From Zantedeschia hybrid cultivar (taxonomy: Eukaryota > Streptophyta > Magnoliopsida > Alismatales > Araceae): DNA of 64,000 bases. The notes below the pieces were generated by a model that made no database searches, was not told where the DNA came from, and saw only the letters and a program-made list of their open reading frames with translations. The stretch is taken from the NCBI GenBank assembly GCA_030544215.1, contig JARZZO010000016.1, positions 58,941,501 through 59,005,500 of the forward strand, read 5' to 3'. Shown here in pieces: positions 32,001 to 43,513 of this stretch. The translations under genes were made by a program, and so were the position numbers. The first letter of the stretch is position 1; each line of letters starts with the position of its first letter.

Positions 32001-33735
32001 TTTAATGGAATACCTACAGAAGGTGATGGTCAATGAAGACGTGCCGGTAGAGAAAATTGCAGCACTACTAGTTCCTCAGGGGGATCAGCCCTCAATTACA
32101 TTCCACACATCGGAACTAGCACCGCCAGCCGCCAGAAGCATGGCTCTGAGCATCACGGTCAATATTTGCAAGAAGGCCGTGGATGCATGCCTGGTTGATA
32201 CAGGGGCTTCAATTAATGTTCTACCTCCGAAGACCCTGGAGCTATGCGGTGTGCCCAAGGAGAAATGGCTGCCTAGCCCCATCTCAGTTACGGCATATGA
32301 CAATTCTACCCGTTCCCCTCTGGGAATGGTTTATTTAAAGGTGGAGTTAGGTCCAGTAAGTCATGCAGAGGTCGAATTTCATATTCTAGAAATCGACCCT
32401 TCCATAAATGCCATTCTGGGACGTCCTTATATCAAAACTCTTGAGGCGATTCCTTCTACGAATCACCAATGCCTCAAATTCCTTTATAAAGGACGAATTA
32501 TTAAAGTGACGAGCATGCCGATCCTTGCTGCTGCTCATACATTGAATATTAAATCTACTGTTTTACCTGGCCGACAACCTTTTCTGTCGGTATTACAGGT
32601 CTACCGTCCAGTGGCTGATCCTTTGAAAGCCGCTACCATTTCTCCATATCCATTAGATGCTATCAAAAGGGGGAAGTGCATGAGTACCCCAGGATGGAGG
32701 ATTATGATGAAAAACGGCTACAAGCCTGGGAAAGGTCTGGGCACACAGTTGCAAGGCAGAACCACTCCTGTTAAAGATCATCGGGCAGCACCTGGAAGCG
32801 GTCTGGGCTATAGGCCAATGAAACTGAAGCAAGACAGGGTTCAGCAAGAAGATGGTCAAGAAATCTTGGAAACAATGTCCACACCATTGAAAGAAGGCCG
32901 AGATCCCTTAACATGGACTCTATATACTCACTTTGTGAAAGGGCCCATACTTAGTCACGACAACATGGTGGTCATTACTTCCTGTTTTGACTTCCATGAC
33001 ATATATGGGAGGGATTTGGCCAGACATTGTTCCGAACTACTCACGTACCAATCCTTGGAGGCTCTGCGGCCTATGAAAAGGAGGAAATTCCATGACCCTG
33101 AATGCGAATGGTACAGATGGTTCGACCTGAGGGACCTATACATAGCACTGAACAGACTATTCCTGGATCCTGCAGAACCCAAGTGGCCACCGCAGATTGA
33201 CGAGCTAATTGAGAGCCCTGGCACAATCTTTGACAAGCGGATACTGCTGTCCGAACAAACTGATGAAGGGGAGCCAGATGACCCCTATGAAGCTGGTTAT
33301 ACAACAGATCTGCTCTGGAGGGGGACATATCCTTCACATGTCCTAATGCTCCATACTCTTTTTCGTACACTACTCTTGACCCCGACTTGGTCGCGGGTCA
33401 TAATTGAAGATATTCCACGGGCTCCGCCCATTATGATAACTCTGTCCCCTCGGGACTTTATTCCACAACCTCCTCTCGACCTAGAGAGGATGTATGATCT
33501 AATCTGGGACATATTGCTATATGATCCCCCTAATCCTCTGGCCTTGGTGCCGCTTCCTCCGTCTGATTCCCCTTCCATTTGTATTCACTCCTGCTTCATG
33601 TATAATTCCTCCGATATCCAAAAAAAAAAAACGCCAATTTTACAACAAATTCTTCCCAAATCATTATCGAGGAAACATCTTACTTGTCCGATTACACCCC
33701 ATCGCGCGGGTCCGTCGGTCAAGATTCTCTCCTAG
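29044..33735 (+). pseudogene. Gag-protease-G-patch polyprotein of element B, with two in-frame TAG codons
   Basis: One reading frame of 1,563 codons, interrupted by TAG at 30670-30672 and 31102-31104; the start could be 29044 or 29101. Gag core (YRKYNGTGNPFTHL, RSLEGPALEWF, EKMKPDEEFVSFADRWRG) spans residues about 290-445. A Gln-rich linker follows and contains both TAG codons, each among CAG/CAA codons. Between them is the CYFHRQPGHTIDTC zinc-knuckle-like motif. Downstream is a Pro-rich linker, then the aspartic protease (LVDTGASIN at 32191-32217, ILGRPY) and a G-patch (GWRIMMKNGYKPGKGLG, near 32690). The region after the G-patch is unassigned. The frame ends 52 bp inside the pol ORF. The TAGs could be real decay, readthrough sites or assembly errors. 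Confidence 0.88.
33620..33631 (+). other. A12 run at the Gag-Pro/Pol frame change
   Basis: Twelve consecutive A. The protease frame and the Pol frame are both open from here; Pol is in the -1 frame relative to Gag-Pro. Upstream of the run the Pol frame meets TAA at 33603-33605, so the shift must occur between 33606 and 33735. Confidence 0.75.
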
Positions 33736-36700
33736 ATCTACTCTGTCCCTCCCCACGGGAGGATTCCCCTGTATTTCCACCTGTATCTCAGGATTTTCAT
33801 CCTGCTTCATCTTCATTAGGTTGTGATAGGCAGTTTAGTGAAGTTAGTAAGTCCAGTTTTAGGCACGTTAGTCAGTTTAGGAAGTCTAGGAAGCCTAAGG
33901 GTAGGCAAATTCCAGAAAGATACCTCCAGGATTTGGCTGATAAATGTTCCTTTTGCTCTTTAATCCCTCAGCTTTTAGAAGATCCAATTCAGATGCCAGA
34001 AGATTGTACAGATGATGAGTCGGTCAATGATGGGTATGGGGTATATGAGTTAGTACATGAAAAGGACCCCATTGTTGAAGATGAGGAAGATGATGAGGAC
34101 GCAGCTGAGGCATATGCCAGTGGAGTGAAGAGATTTGATGAACCTTCAGCTGCCGTCGAAGAGCCCACCAAAGAAATAAACTTAGGGACTGAAGACGAAC
34201 CTAAGGTTGTCCTCGTTAGTAAAAATCTTTCTACAGAGGATGAAAAGGCAATGGTACAAGTGCTTAAGGATTATAAGGACACTTTCGCCTGGAGTTATGA
34301 GGATATGCCGGGGTTAGACTCATCTTTAGTTGAACACAGGTTAACATTAAAAGATGGAGCTAGTCCGGTCAAGCAGAAATTAAGGCGATTCCACCCACAA
34401 ATGGCTTTAAAGATGAAGGAAGAGGTCGACAAATTACACAAAGCCAAATTCATTAGAGTTGTCCTTTACCCGCAATGGGTGGCCAATATAGTCCCGGTTA
34501 TGAAAAAGGACGGGAAGGTCAGAATTTGCATTGACTTTCGCGATCTGAACCGGGCGTGTCCTAAAGATGATTTTCCATTGCCTCATATTGATGTACTCAT
34601 CGATAATACTGCTGGCTATGAGACGTTGTCGTTTATGGATGGATTTTCAGGATACAACCAGATTAAGTTGGCAGAAGAGGATCAAGAGAAGACTTCATTC
34701 ACTACACCTTGGGGAACATATTGTTATGTCGTCATGCCATTTGGATTGAAGAACGCTGGAGCCACTTATCAAAGGGCTATGATGGCAATATTTCATGACA
34801 TGATGCATATAGATTTGGAAGTGTATGTGGATGACTTATTGGTTAAGTCTAAAACGAAGGCTGAGCATGCCAAGGTTTTGGCAAGGGTATTAGAGAGATC
34901 GAGAGAGTATCAGTTGAAGATGAACCCCAAGAAATGTGTATTCGGGGTATCTTCAGGGAAATTGCTTGGATTCATTGTCAGCAAACGGGGAATTGAGATC
35001 GATCCCAATAAGGCGAAGGCTATCAGAGAAATGCCACCTCCCAAAAACTTGAAAGAGTTAAGAGGATTAATCGGGAGGTTGCAATTTATCCGCCGTTTTG
35101 TCTCCCAGCACTCACAAAGGTGTAAGCCGTTTTACGAGCTTACCAAGCCAGGAGTCAAATTCAATTGGGACGATAAGTGTCAGGAGGCATTTGATGGATT
35201 AAAGGACTATTTGGCAAGTCCTCCTGTTTTGAGACCACCATCTCCAGGCAAACCATTGATACTTTATATTTCTGTCCTGGATGATGCAGTGGGGGCTGTC
35301 CTAGCACAAGAGGATGAAGAAGGAAAAGAGAGGGCAGCCTACTATCTCTCTAAACTTCTCAACCCCGCTGAACAGAGATATACGGCGATGGAGAAAACAT
35401 GTGCAGCATTAGTTTGGGTTGTCCAGAAATTAAAGCATTATTTTCTGGCCCATGAAGTCCATCTCATCGCTAGGATGAATCCGATTAACTTCCTTCTGGA
35501 GAAATCTGTTCTTACTGATAGGTTAGCGCGATGGCAAAGCTTTCTATCTCAATTCGATATTATTTACATTCAACAGAAAGCAATCAAGGGCTATGCCATA
35601 GCAGAACATCTCGCTCATCATCCCCTTCCTCGATTTGATCCAGTGCGATCAGAGTTTCCGGATGAGGAACTGATGTCCGTAAATCAAATCAGAGATGATA
35701 TGTGGACTCTGCATTTTGACGGAGCTCTGAATTCTCATGGAAAGGGTATCGGAATCGTTCTGTTATCACCTGAAGGTGTCACCATTCCACAAGCCTTTCA
35801 GCTTGATTTTCCAGTCACTAACAACATAGCTGAGTACGAGGCACTTCTTGCTGGTCTCGAGGCTGCTCATTTGCATGGTGCCACCAAACTCAGGATTGTA
35901 GGTGATAGCCAATTAATTCTTCGCCAAGTGCTGACCAAGTATCGGACTCTTGATCCCAAGCTTAAGCCATATCAAGAACTTACTTCTGCTTACTCGAAGC
36001 TTTTCACAAAATTGATCTTTGTCCATGTCCCTAGAAATCAAAACATCTTAGCTGACGCTCTAGCTTCACTTGCATCTTCTCTTGATTTTCCAATCAGCAA
36101 GCAATCTGAATCGATCATAATTCATAGGCGTCTTTCACCCGCCGTTAAAGACCCTTCATTTCTTAGAACTAAGGAGAAGTTGCTGAAGAAATTCAAAGAT
36201 GGAAGTATCGTGGAGAAAAGAGAAATCATGTTGATGGAGCTGTTAGAAGAGATGGATGATGAACAGAAGCCATAGTATTATGAAATTGCAAAATATTGTG
36301 AAGATCAATCGTATCCTGAAGAAGCTACAACTGAGGAAAAAAGAGCTATCAGGAGAGTTGCTCAACGATACACCCTAGTTGGGGGAGCATTATATAAGAG
36401 AGGTTTTGATGGAGTTCTTCTGAGATGTTTAGACGAGGATGAGCTTTGGAAGGTTATGGAAGGAGCTCATAGTGGAGTTTGTGGTGGCCATGTCAATGGA
36501 CAGATGCTAGCAAAGAAGATCCTTAGACAAGGATTTTATTGGCCAACCATGGAAGAAGACTGCGTAGGATATGTCCGTAGGTGTGCCAAGTGTCAACTTC
36601 ACGCCGACAAAATTCATTCTCCTGCATCTTCACTCCATCCTGTTTCTTCCCCATGGCCTTTCTCCATGTGGGCTTTCGACATTATTGGACCTCTTGGTAA

Positions 36701-37532
36701 CCCAGATTCCGGCATCAAGCAAAAATCTTTCATTCTCACAGCAACGGAATACTTCACCAAGTGGGCAGAAGCTGAAGCATACGTGGAGATCAAAGCATCA
36801 ACCGTCTGCAAATTCATCATGAGGAACATCATCACAAGATTCGGAATTCCAAGTACCATCGTCACCGACAACGGACCGCAGTTCGTGTCACAGGAATTGA
36901 AGGACCTCTGCAACAGGTATAAAATTGCATTGCATCATTCATCTCCTTATTATCCGCAAGGCAATGGCCAAACAGAGGCAACTAATAAGACTTTGATAAA
37001 AATCATCAAAAAGACGTGTAAATCTAACAAATTCGCAGATTGGCCAGAAAAATTGGTTGAGGCTCTATGGGCCTACCGAACTTCAATCCGCACGCCCACT
37101 GGGCAAACTCCTTATTCCTTAACATTTGGAATGGAGGCGGTAGTTCCATATGAGATCCTTATACCGTCATTAAGAGTACAATTGAACAAGGAATTTTCTA
37201 TTGATGAACATCGTTCAGCACTTCTTGCTCAATTGGAACTTTTAGACGAGAAAAGATGGTCAGCTGCTAATCATGCAAAAGTTTATCAAAACAGACTAGC
37301 ACGTTTTTATCAAAAGAAAGTCATTGAACGAAAGTTCAAAGTCGGTGAAATGGTTGTTAAAAGAATTTTTGTAAAACCTGGTGGTCCGCGTTCTAAGCTC
37401 CAACCCAATTGGGAAGGACCTTATGTTGTATCGCACGCTTATCCTGGTAATGCTTATCGTTTGGTTAATGCAGAAGGAGAAGAGCTAAATCATCCCTGGA
37501 ATGGTTTACATCTTAAGAAATACTACCCTTAA
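33684..37532 (+). pseudogene. Pol polyprotein of element B (RT, RNase H, second RNase H, integrase), one in-frame TAG
   Basis: A single frame interrupted once by TAG at 36273-36275, just after the second RNase H. Reverse transcriptase lies at residues about 230-410 of the ORF, with RICIDFRDLN, MPFGLKNAGATYQR and catalytic YVDD at 34824-34835. The first RNase H includes YYLSKLLNPAEQRYTAMEK. The second RNase H starts at LHFDGALNSHGKGIG (near 35710), with EYEALLAGLEAA and ADALASLAS, the hallmark of Tat elements. Integrase lies after the TAG: HHCC zinc domain (HSGVCGGH...CAKC), catalytic Asp in AFDIIG, TDNGPQF and GQTEATN, ending LHLKKYYP at 37532. No chromodomain. All catalytic residues look intact. 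Confidence 0.92.
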
Positions 37533-38289
37533 GTTAAAGAGTCGATCGGTATGGTACAAAGACCAGTGGAATCAGAAAATTTATAAACTCAAATTTCTTT
37601 GTTAGTCTGAATAATTTAACTTCAAACCCATTACTGCACACACTGACACGTTTGATTCGTGAGTAACAAGAGATGCCAAGTCCTTAAGAATATCAAAAGC
37701 TTGACTAAGAGTATAAAGTACAAATCATTCCTTTTAAAGTAAAATTCTGTTTTACACTCGGCCCATGATGTTGGAACGAGGCTTAGAATAGACTACCAAG
37801 AATACCCGCCATCTTAGTAGGAGGCCGTCATAAAAAAATGGGGGAGATCCGTTCCAAAGCAAAGAAAAGAAAGAAAAGGATAGAAAAGCAAAAGCAAGGC
37901 AAAAAGCCAAATTCAAATCAAAAGGCCATTACACTACAAATGTTACATCAAGGCCATGAAATGAAACAAAAGGGAACGCAAGGTCGATAAATACCCCGGA
38001 AAGAAAATGACCGAACCCCAACAGATATTAGGGTTGGAAAGGGACATCTTTTTAGGTCTCCGGAACCTTCTCATGGGCTTTCTAAATCTATTCTTCTTTT
38101 CTTTCTAAAGAGGTGTACTTCAAGCTTAAAGAATGGCTTAGGTTGACTAAGGGTCAAATCGTCAAATGGGATCACGAATGGAAACACAAGTTCAAACACG
38201 ATGGGTTTTAAGTTAAGCTGTTAAAGAACAATTTGGAAATTAAGTTAATAAATGAATATGATCTGTTGATCTAAGTACCATACTGGTCT

Positions 38290-38545
38290 TTTAGTCAAAA
38301 ATTCTAAAAAAATTGCATATGTCAAAAATTCAAAAAAAAAAAAATTGCATATTCCAAAAATTCAAAAAAATTGCATATTCAAAAAAAAATGTATATGTCA
38401 AAATTCAAAAAGAATTATATATGTCAAAATTCAAAAAAAATTGCATAGTCAAAAATTCAAAAAATATACATTTTTCAAAATTCAAAAAAAATATACATCT
38501 CAAAACCCAAACAAAAAATGAATATTTCAAAACATCACAAAAATA
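38290..38545. repeat. A-rich tandem repeat in the 3' region of B
   Basis: About ten variable units of the form TCAAAATTCAAAAAAA plus TTGCATAT or TATACAT, each about 25-35 bp. The 80-residue ORF over it is a translation of the repeat. Confidence 0.8.
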
Positions 38546-38676
38546 TTTCAATTAGCATTTGCTTGTGACATTTAGTGTGTTTCATTCATTTTATTTTCAG
38601 TGAGCATACGTTTGCTTGTATGTTGCATTTTGCTTAAATCATGATTATTCTTATTACCTTTGTTAATAAAGGCTAT

Positions 38677-38756
38677 GCCCCTTGACCCTTCTATCAAGGA
38701 TAGGATCAAGTAGTCGGTTACTTAACCAGGCAAGGGGCTAAGCCTAAACAGATACT
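38677..38756 (+). promoter_or_regulatory. 3' stem motif of B shared with A
   Basis: GCCCCTTG (38677-38684) pairs with CAAGGGGC (38731-38738); AAACAGATACT follows at 38746-38756. TAATAA precedes the left arm by about 8-10 bases in both elements, and TATACAGGA (B) or CATACAGGA (A) follows. Confidence 0.6.
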
Positions 38757-39776
38757 TAACCTGTTTGTTCAAGTTGTATACAGGACACAAGGCATTGGTA
38801 CAGTTGGAATCCAAGTAGAGAACAGCCAGAAACCTGTTTCTAAAATTCAAGAAAGTCTGAGCAAAGCTGGAAATGTCAAGAAAATCCTATTGTGGAATTC
38901 AGGTCCCGACCGTGGCTAAAAAGACGGTTATTTCTACCCTTGTATTATTTCATGTAAATAATTTGCATTACTATATGTTAAATATTTATTAGAGTATATC
39001 AAGGACCTTGTGGTTTTGATGAAACTGGAATTTGAGTTCCCCTACAACAAAAACAGTGATAATTCCAGAGGATTCTTAATTGCACGGATAGGCCGTTAGA
39101 TTGTTAATTAGTGGGGACGATGGTTCCACTTTTGTAAAACGGTGCGTGGATAAACGAGCTTCGGCTTAGCACTGAATTACAAGAGTTGGTATCTTGACTC
39201 ATTAATGACAATTTAACAATATTATCCTTGATTAATTTATATTTATTTGACTTTATATTTTTCTTTTAGCCCAGCATGCATCATATAGGACTTTGAAATC
39301 ATTGTAATAAGAATTAATTATTGATTAAGTTTCAGACCATTAATCAAATAATCTCAACATGATATGAAATATTCCATTCCGAATTGAGTATCTTGATTAT
39401 CTTTGAGGTTCGCTTGAAGATATCCTTGGAATTCTATCCTTGATTGGATTCTTTATCCAATATTCTTGTTTTTTTTTAAAGATCCATTATGGTTGTAGCA
39501 CGTCCACATTGGCTGACAAACGCTCCCCATGATGAAACCTACAGTGTCTACGACCTGGGGTACTTCCCACTCCGCGGAGGTTGATCGACTTTATTTTATT
39601 TTCTTGTCTACCTCATCCAGACAGGATTGATTCCATTGATTTCTTTGAGCTATCTTCATTTGATAATTTTGAGAAAAATTCCAGTCATGTGATGTTAAGA
39701 GCGTGTCTCATCACACCTTGGCATCACCTTTTCAGTACATTCCATTTCATTTCACTCCCTTGCAAAGACGATGCCA

Positions 39777-39785
39777 AGGTGAGGC
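39777..39785 (+). other. Polypurine tract candidate of element B
   Basis: AAGGTGAGG ends three bases before the right LTR. It is short for a PPT, as in A. Confidence 0.45.
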
Positions 39786-39788
39786 AGC

Positions 39789-41107
39789 TGTAGACACGCT
39801 AATTTTGACGTCATTTCGAGTAAATTTCATATCATATAATAATGCCTCAGAATGGTCTGATAATTAATCATTAATTAATTTTTATTAATTCTTTTTGAGT
39901 GTCGGGTTTAACAGATGTGTTTAAGTTAATCAATTGAATTGATTTTAGCTCAAATTTGAGTTAAAATATGAAGAATTCTAAAAGACGTCGATTTACATAG
40001 ACGCCATTTATAGTTTATTCCTGTTTTAACGATTAAATTTGAAATTTAATTAATTGATTTATTAACTAAAAGGCGTCTGGGAATGTCGACGCGTTTTAGG
40101 TTTCCTAGGCTATTTCTACTTCCCCTCCGGATGTTTATCCTTATCTTAATTAGTCTAAAAGACGTCTACACAGGTGGACGCGTTTTAACTAATAAAGATA
40201 AAGATAAGTTTTCCCGGATATTTATCCTTATCTTAATTAATCTGAAAGGCGTCATCCAAGGTGGACGCGTTTTAGATAATTACAGATAAAGATGAATTAA
40301 TCAGTAATTATCTGTCGGTTAAGATGGATAAATTTCGGAGTTTTCAAATGTTAATCGCGAACGCAAGAAATGCCTATAAATACCCTGCATGTTAAAGAGA
40401 AGAAAAAGAGAGAAGAGAATTAAGTTGAGTTGAGCCATAGCTATAGCGATTTGAAGATCGAAGCAACAACGTCGTAACGCCGGAGCGCTGCCATTCCCAG
40501 AAGTCGGCGTTCCTTTCAAGATCTTCATCCTTTCAAAAGCTTCAACCAACTGGGCATAAGTTTTTCATTACTGCATTTATTTTCATTTCATTAGTTTCAT
40601 TTCTCTCATATTCACTTCATGCAAACACACACCACATCATAATCTTCCAAAAACCTACTTGATTTAAGGGGTTTCAAAGCCATTAAAAAAAAGTGAGTTT
40701 GCTGTTTAAATATGCTTAAAATCATGATTAGTTTAGATACTACTTCTATCTAAATTCTCATCATTGTTTCTTCATTCTGTTCTTTTTCTGTCTCTGCTGT
40801 ACTCAACAACAACAAGAGATCAAAAGGGGAAATCAAGCATAACTTCTGGACGATCCTCAACCTCAAATTCCACAGCAAGAACAAAAAGCAAAGAAAGGGC
40901 TCTCTTTCTTCAGCCGGCTGAGGAAGGGGAACCAAGGACTCAATCTTCCGCATTTTGAAAGGTAGGCGATCATACTCTCTTTTGAAACTTTTAAGTTAAA
41001 AGTTTCTGGCGATCACTGCATTTTAGTTGCTGTTTTTAATAGGTTAGTTTACACCTAAACAACATAGATATTTCATGTTAATCACACGGTCATTCTAAGC
41101 ACCTACA
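39789..41107 (+). repeat. 3' LTR of element B
   Basis: 1319 bp, same length as the left LTR and identical in every stretch I compared, including the four hairpin units and TATAAATA at 40375-40382. Confidence 0.95.
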
Positions 41108-41112
41108 CCAGC

Positions 41113-42560
41113 TACCTTGCCTTCCACCTTTTTTCCACCTTTTCCACTTTTAGCCACCTTTTAGTGGAAGGCCAACCCCTTGCCTTCCACCGCCTTCGAA
41201 GGCCACCCCCCGCCTTCTACCCCCTTCGAAGGCCAACTACCTTGCCGTCCACCTTTTGGCCACCTTTTTTTCACCTTTTCGTAGAAGGCCAACCCCTTGC
41301 CTTCCACCGCCTTCGAAGGCCACCCCCCGCCTTCTACCCCCTTCGAAGGCCAACCACCTTGCCGTCCACCTTTTGGCCACCTTTTTTTCACCTTTTCGTA
41401 GAAGGCCAACCCCTTGCCTTCCACCGCCTTCGAAGGCCACCCCTTGCCTTCCACCTCCTTCGAAGGCCACCCCTCGCCTTCCACTCCCTTCGAAGGCCAG
41501 CCGGGTCGCCTTCCACCGCAAGAGTGGAAGGCATGTCACCTGGCCGTCCACTCCTTAACCACCTTTTGACCCCGTCTTCCCCACGATCTCTCTACTCTCC
41601 GCCCTCGTCCCCCATTACTCCGACCACTCCCCACTCCGGCGACTGCCGCGTCCACTACCTCCAACCCTTGACCACTCCCTATTGGTTGAAGGGTGATTTA
41701 CGGGGATTTAGACCCCTGTTTTCTCCCCTTTTTTTCCTTCGCCTATTTAAACCCCCCACATCCTCTCGAGCAAGGGGTTAAGGACTTCGGGTTAAAGGAG
41801 GATTTGGGGTTAAGGATTTTATGAGGTTAAGAGGTGGCTTCTTGGAAGGAAGGCTCAGAGAAGGCTGGCAAGCGGGCAAAGAGTCAAAAGGCTGTTTCAT
41901 GAGGAACGTCACTCCAAATGGGTTTGTCTTCCTAACCCTCTTTTACTGTTTCACCTTTTTCACTTCATTGCATTTCCAATTTCCATCAATGCCGTGACAT
42001 CCTCTCTCTTTCACTCTCTTTTACCTTCAACACATCATTTCACTCTTCACACACGAGCACTTATCTGCATGCATACATCCTAGGATGACTTAGCACCTTT
42101 TACCCCCAGAGGTTCCAAACAAAAATCGGGAGGTGGGTGGCCATAACACTATGGTCACCTTCCCTCCCAAACACCCATCCGGTGCGTTTCCCTCTAATTT
42201 TAGTTATTTTTTTATGTTTGCATGAACGGATCCTACATGTCCCAGTTCTAATTGGGTTATTGTCTTTTCTTTGTCTGTCTTTTCTTTTCAGGGGCTCTTA
42301 CCAGATTCTGCGCGTGCACTACCGAGCTCTCCTCCTCTGGCCGGCCGGAGGAAGAGAAGGAGGAACCAGCATCTCCCGCTCCCACAAAACGCGATCACAT
42401 CCCCACCATCCTGCGGAGCACAGGGACCGTAAGGTAATGCTCCTGGCGATCACATCCTTTATTTCTAACCCCCTTTAAATCGTCACAGTGCTAAGACGAA
42501 CGGAGAGGAACCCTCGCCCGAAGCCCGCAGCCGCGGCGGGGGACGTTCCGGGCGCCTACA
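41113..42560 (+). repeat. 3' LTR of element A, second part
   Basis: Continues the 3' LTR of A after element B, through the rest of the GAAGGCC dyad array, TATTTAAA (41744-41751) and U5, ending GCGCCTACA. It is followed by the duplication ATATC (42561-42565). The 205-residue ORF at 41164-41781 is a translation of repeats. Confidence 0.93.
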
Positions 42561-42565
42561 ATATC

Positions 42566-43116
42566 CTTGAGTCAAAGGAGATTGAATGGTTAGGATTTTT
42601 TGGGTGCAAGTGTACGTACCTTGTTCTGGTGGGGGATCCCTCTATTTATACCATTCCCTTACAGACGTTAGAGGATCTCTTGTAAAATGGTTTTTCGTCC
42701 TCCACGATTTAGGGTCCATAATTGGGGGTGATTGTGGATGGATAGGCTGAAGAGTGCTGCCTCCCTCTCTCTGGAGTGACTGAGATCATAGGACCTACCT
42801 CAATTAGGAAATTGCTGTGTTTTGACCGTGATTCCCGCTTAATGGTGGAAAGGAAAGAATTTAAACCATCGTGAGAGCCACACCTTCTTGGGAAGTCGGG
42901 TTCTCGATACTTTGGCCTTCGCAAGGGACCTTGAGTCTAACCCTCTCGGTATGTCAGGATAAGCGCTCCCGAGAACATGGCCCTCTCGGGAGGCCTTGAT
43001 GGACTTTCTTGGGAACTTGGTCCTTTTGGGAAGTTGGACCTTTTACTCAGGTCTTGGCAAGGCCGCCTCTTGAGACCCACGGACTTGGCCTGTCTTGCCA
43101 GGTGCGTGCAAGGGCT
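42566..43116. other. Unassigned flank between the two transposon nests
   Basis: No protein gene. CTATTTATACC near 42650 and several CTCTCGGGA/TTGGGAAGT-like repeats give it the look of an old LTR, and it reads on smoothly from the sequence left of element A, but no ends could be fixed. Confidence 0.35.
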
Positions 43117-43513
43117 CACATGAATAGGGGTGCAAAACTAGTTGGATCCGGATCCGATCCGACCCAGATCCGGTTGATATCCAAATCCACATTTTTGGAC
43201 CCTAACCCAGATCCGAACACCAAGGTTATGGATACGAATGTCCAGATTCGAATCCGAATGCATTTATGAATCCGGATTTGGATCTCCCCACATTTGCACT
43301 TTCAACCTATTCTTCACCTCCCTTGCGCATTCCAAACTGTCGGTATTGAGTCCATCAACCATTCCCTATTTGACATATGCGACCCGATGGCAACGACAGC
43401 AACCTCCCTAGGACCTGCCCGTGCAGTGCCTCCGCCTCCTTATCGTCTAGTTCCTCCGCTCCACACTGCCCTGGGACTTCTTTGCTCCCTCCACCCACAC
43501 TGCCCTCTGTGGC

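Larger units (their letters stand above)
37533..39788 (+). other. Non-coding 3' region of element B
   Basis: 2.26 kb from the integrase stop to the right LTR, with no gene. It contains an A-rich tandem repeat (38290-38545), the CCCCTTG/CAAGGGG stem shared with A (38677-38756) and a purine-rich stretch just before the LTR. Confidence 0.7.
26640..41107 (+). mobile_element. LTR retrotransposon B: Tat-type Ty3/Gypsy element inside the 3' LTR of A
   Basis: 14,468 bp with two 1319-bp LTRs (26640-27958 and 39789-41107) that show no difference by eye. They begin TGTAGACACG and end GCACCTACA, and the 5-bp duplication is CCAGC. The order is Gag, protease, G-patch, RT, RNase H, second RNase H, integrase. 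The extra RNase H before integrase and the lack of a chromodomain place it in the Tat group. The coding region has three in-frame TAG codons (30670, 31102, 36273) and a change of frame between protease and RT at an A12 run. Identical LTRs mean a very recent insertion. Confidence 0.95.
17960..42560 (+). mobile_element. LTR retrotransposon A: non-autonomous Tat-like Ty3/Gypsy element, interrupted by element B
   Basis: LTRs of 1792 bp (17960-19751) and 1791 bp (26297-26639 plus 41113-42560) begin TGTAGACACC and end GCGCCTACA, bounded by the 5-bp duplication ATATC. Without element B and its duplication the element is 10,128 bp. It has a primer-binding-site-like sequence seven bases after the LTR, a hairpin array leader, one intact Gag-protease-G-patch ORF, and a 2.6-kb non-coding 3' region. 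There is no reverse transcriptase, RNase H or integrase. It resembles the plant class of terminal-repeat retrotransposons that keep only gag and protease. The two LTRs differ by nine substitutions and one 1-bp indel by eye, so insertion was fairly recent. Confidence 0.93.

Noticed and set aside
38313..38555. Lys-rich 80-residue ORF
   Set aside because: Translation of the A-rich tandem repeat in the 3' region of element B.
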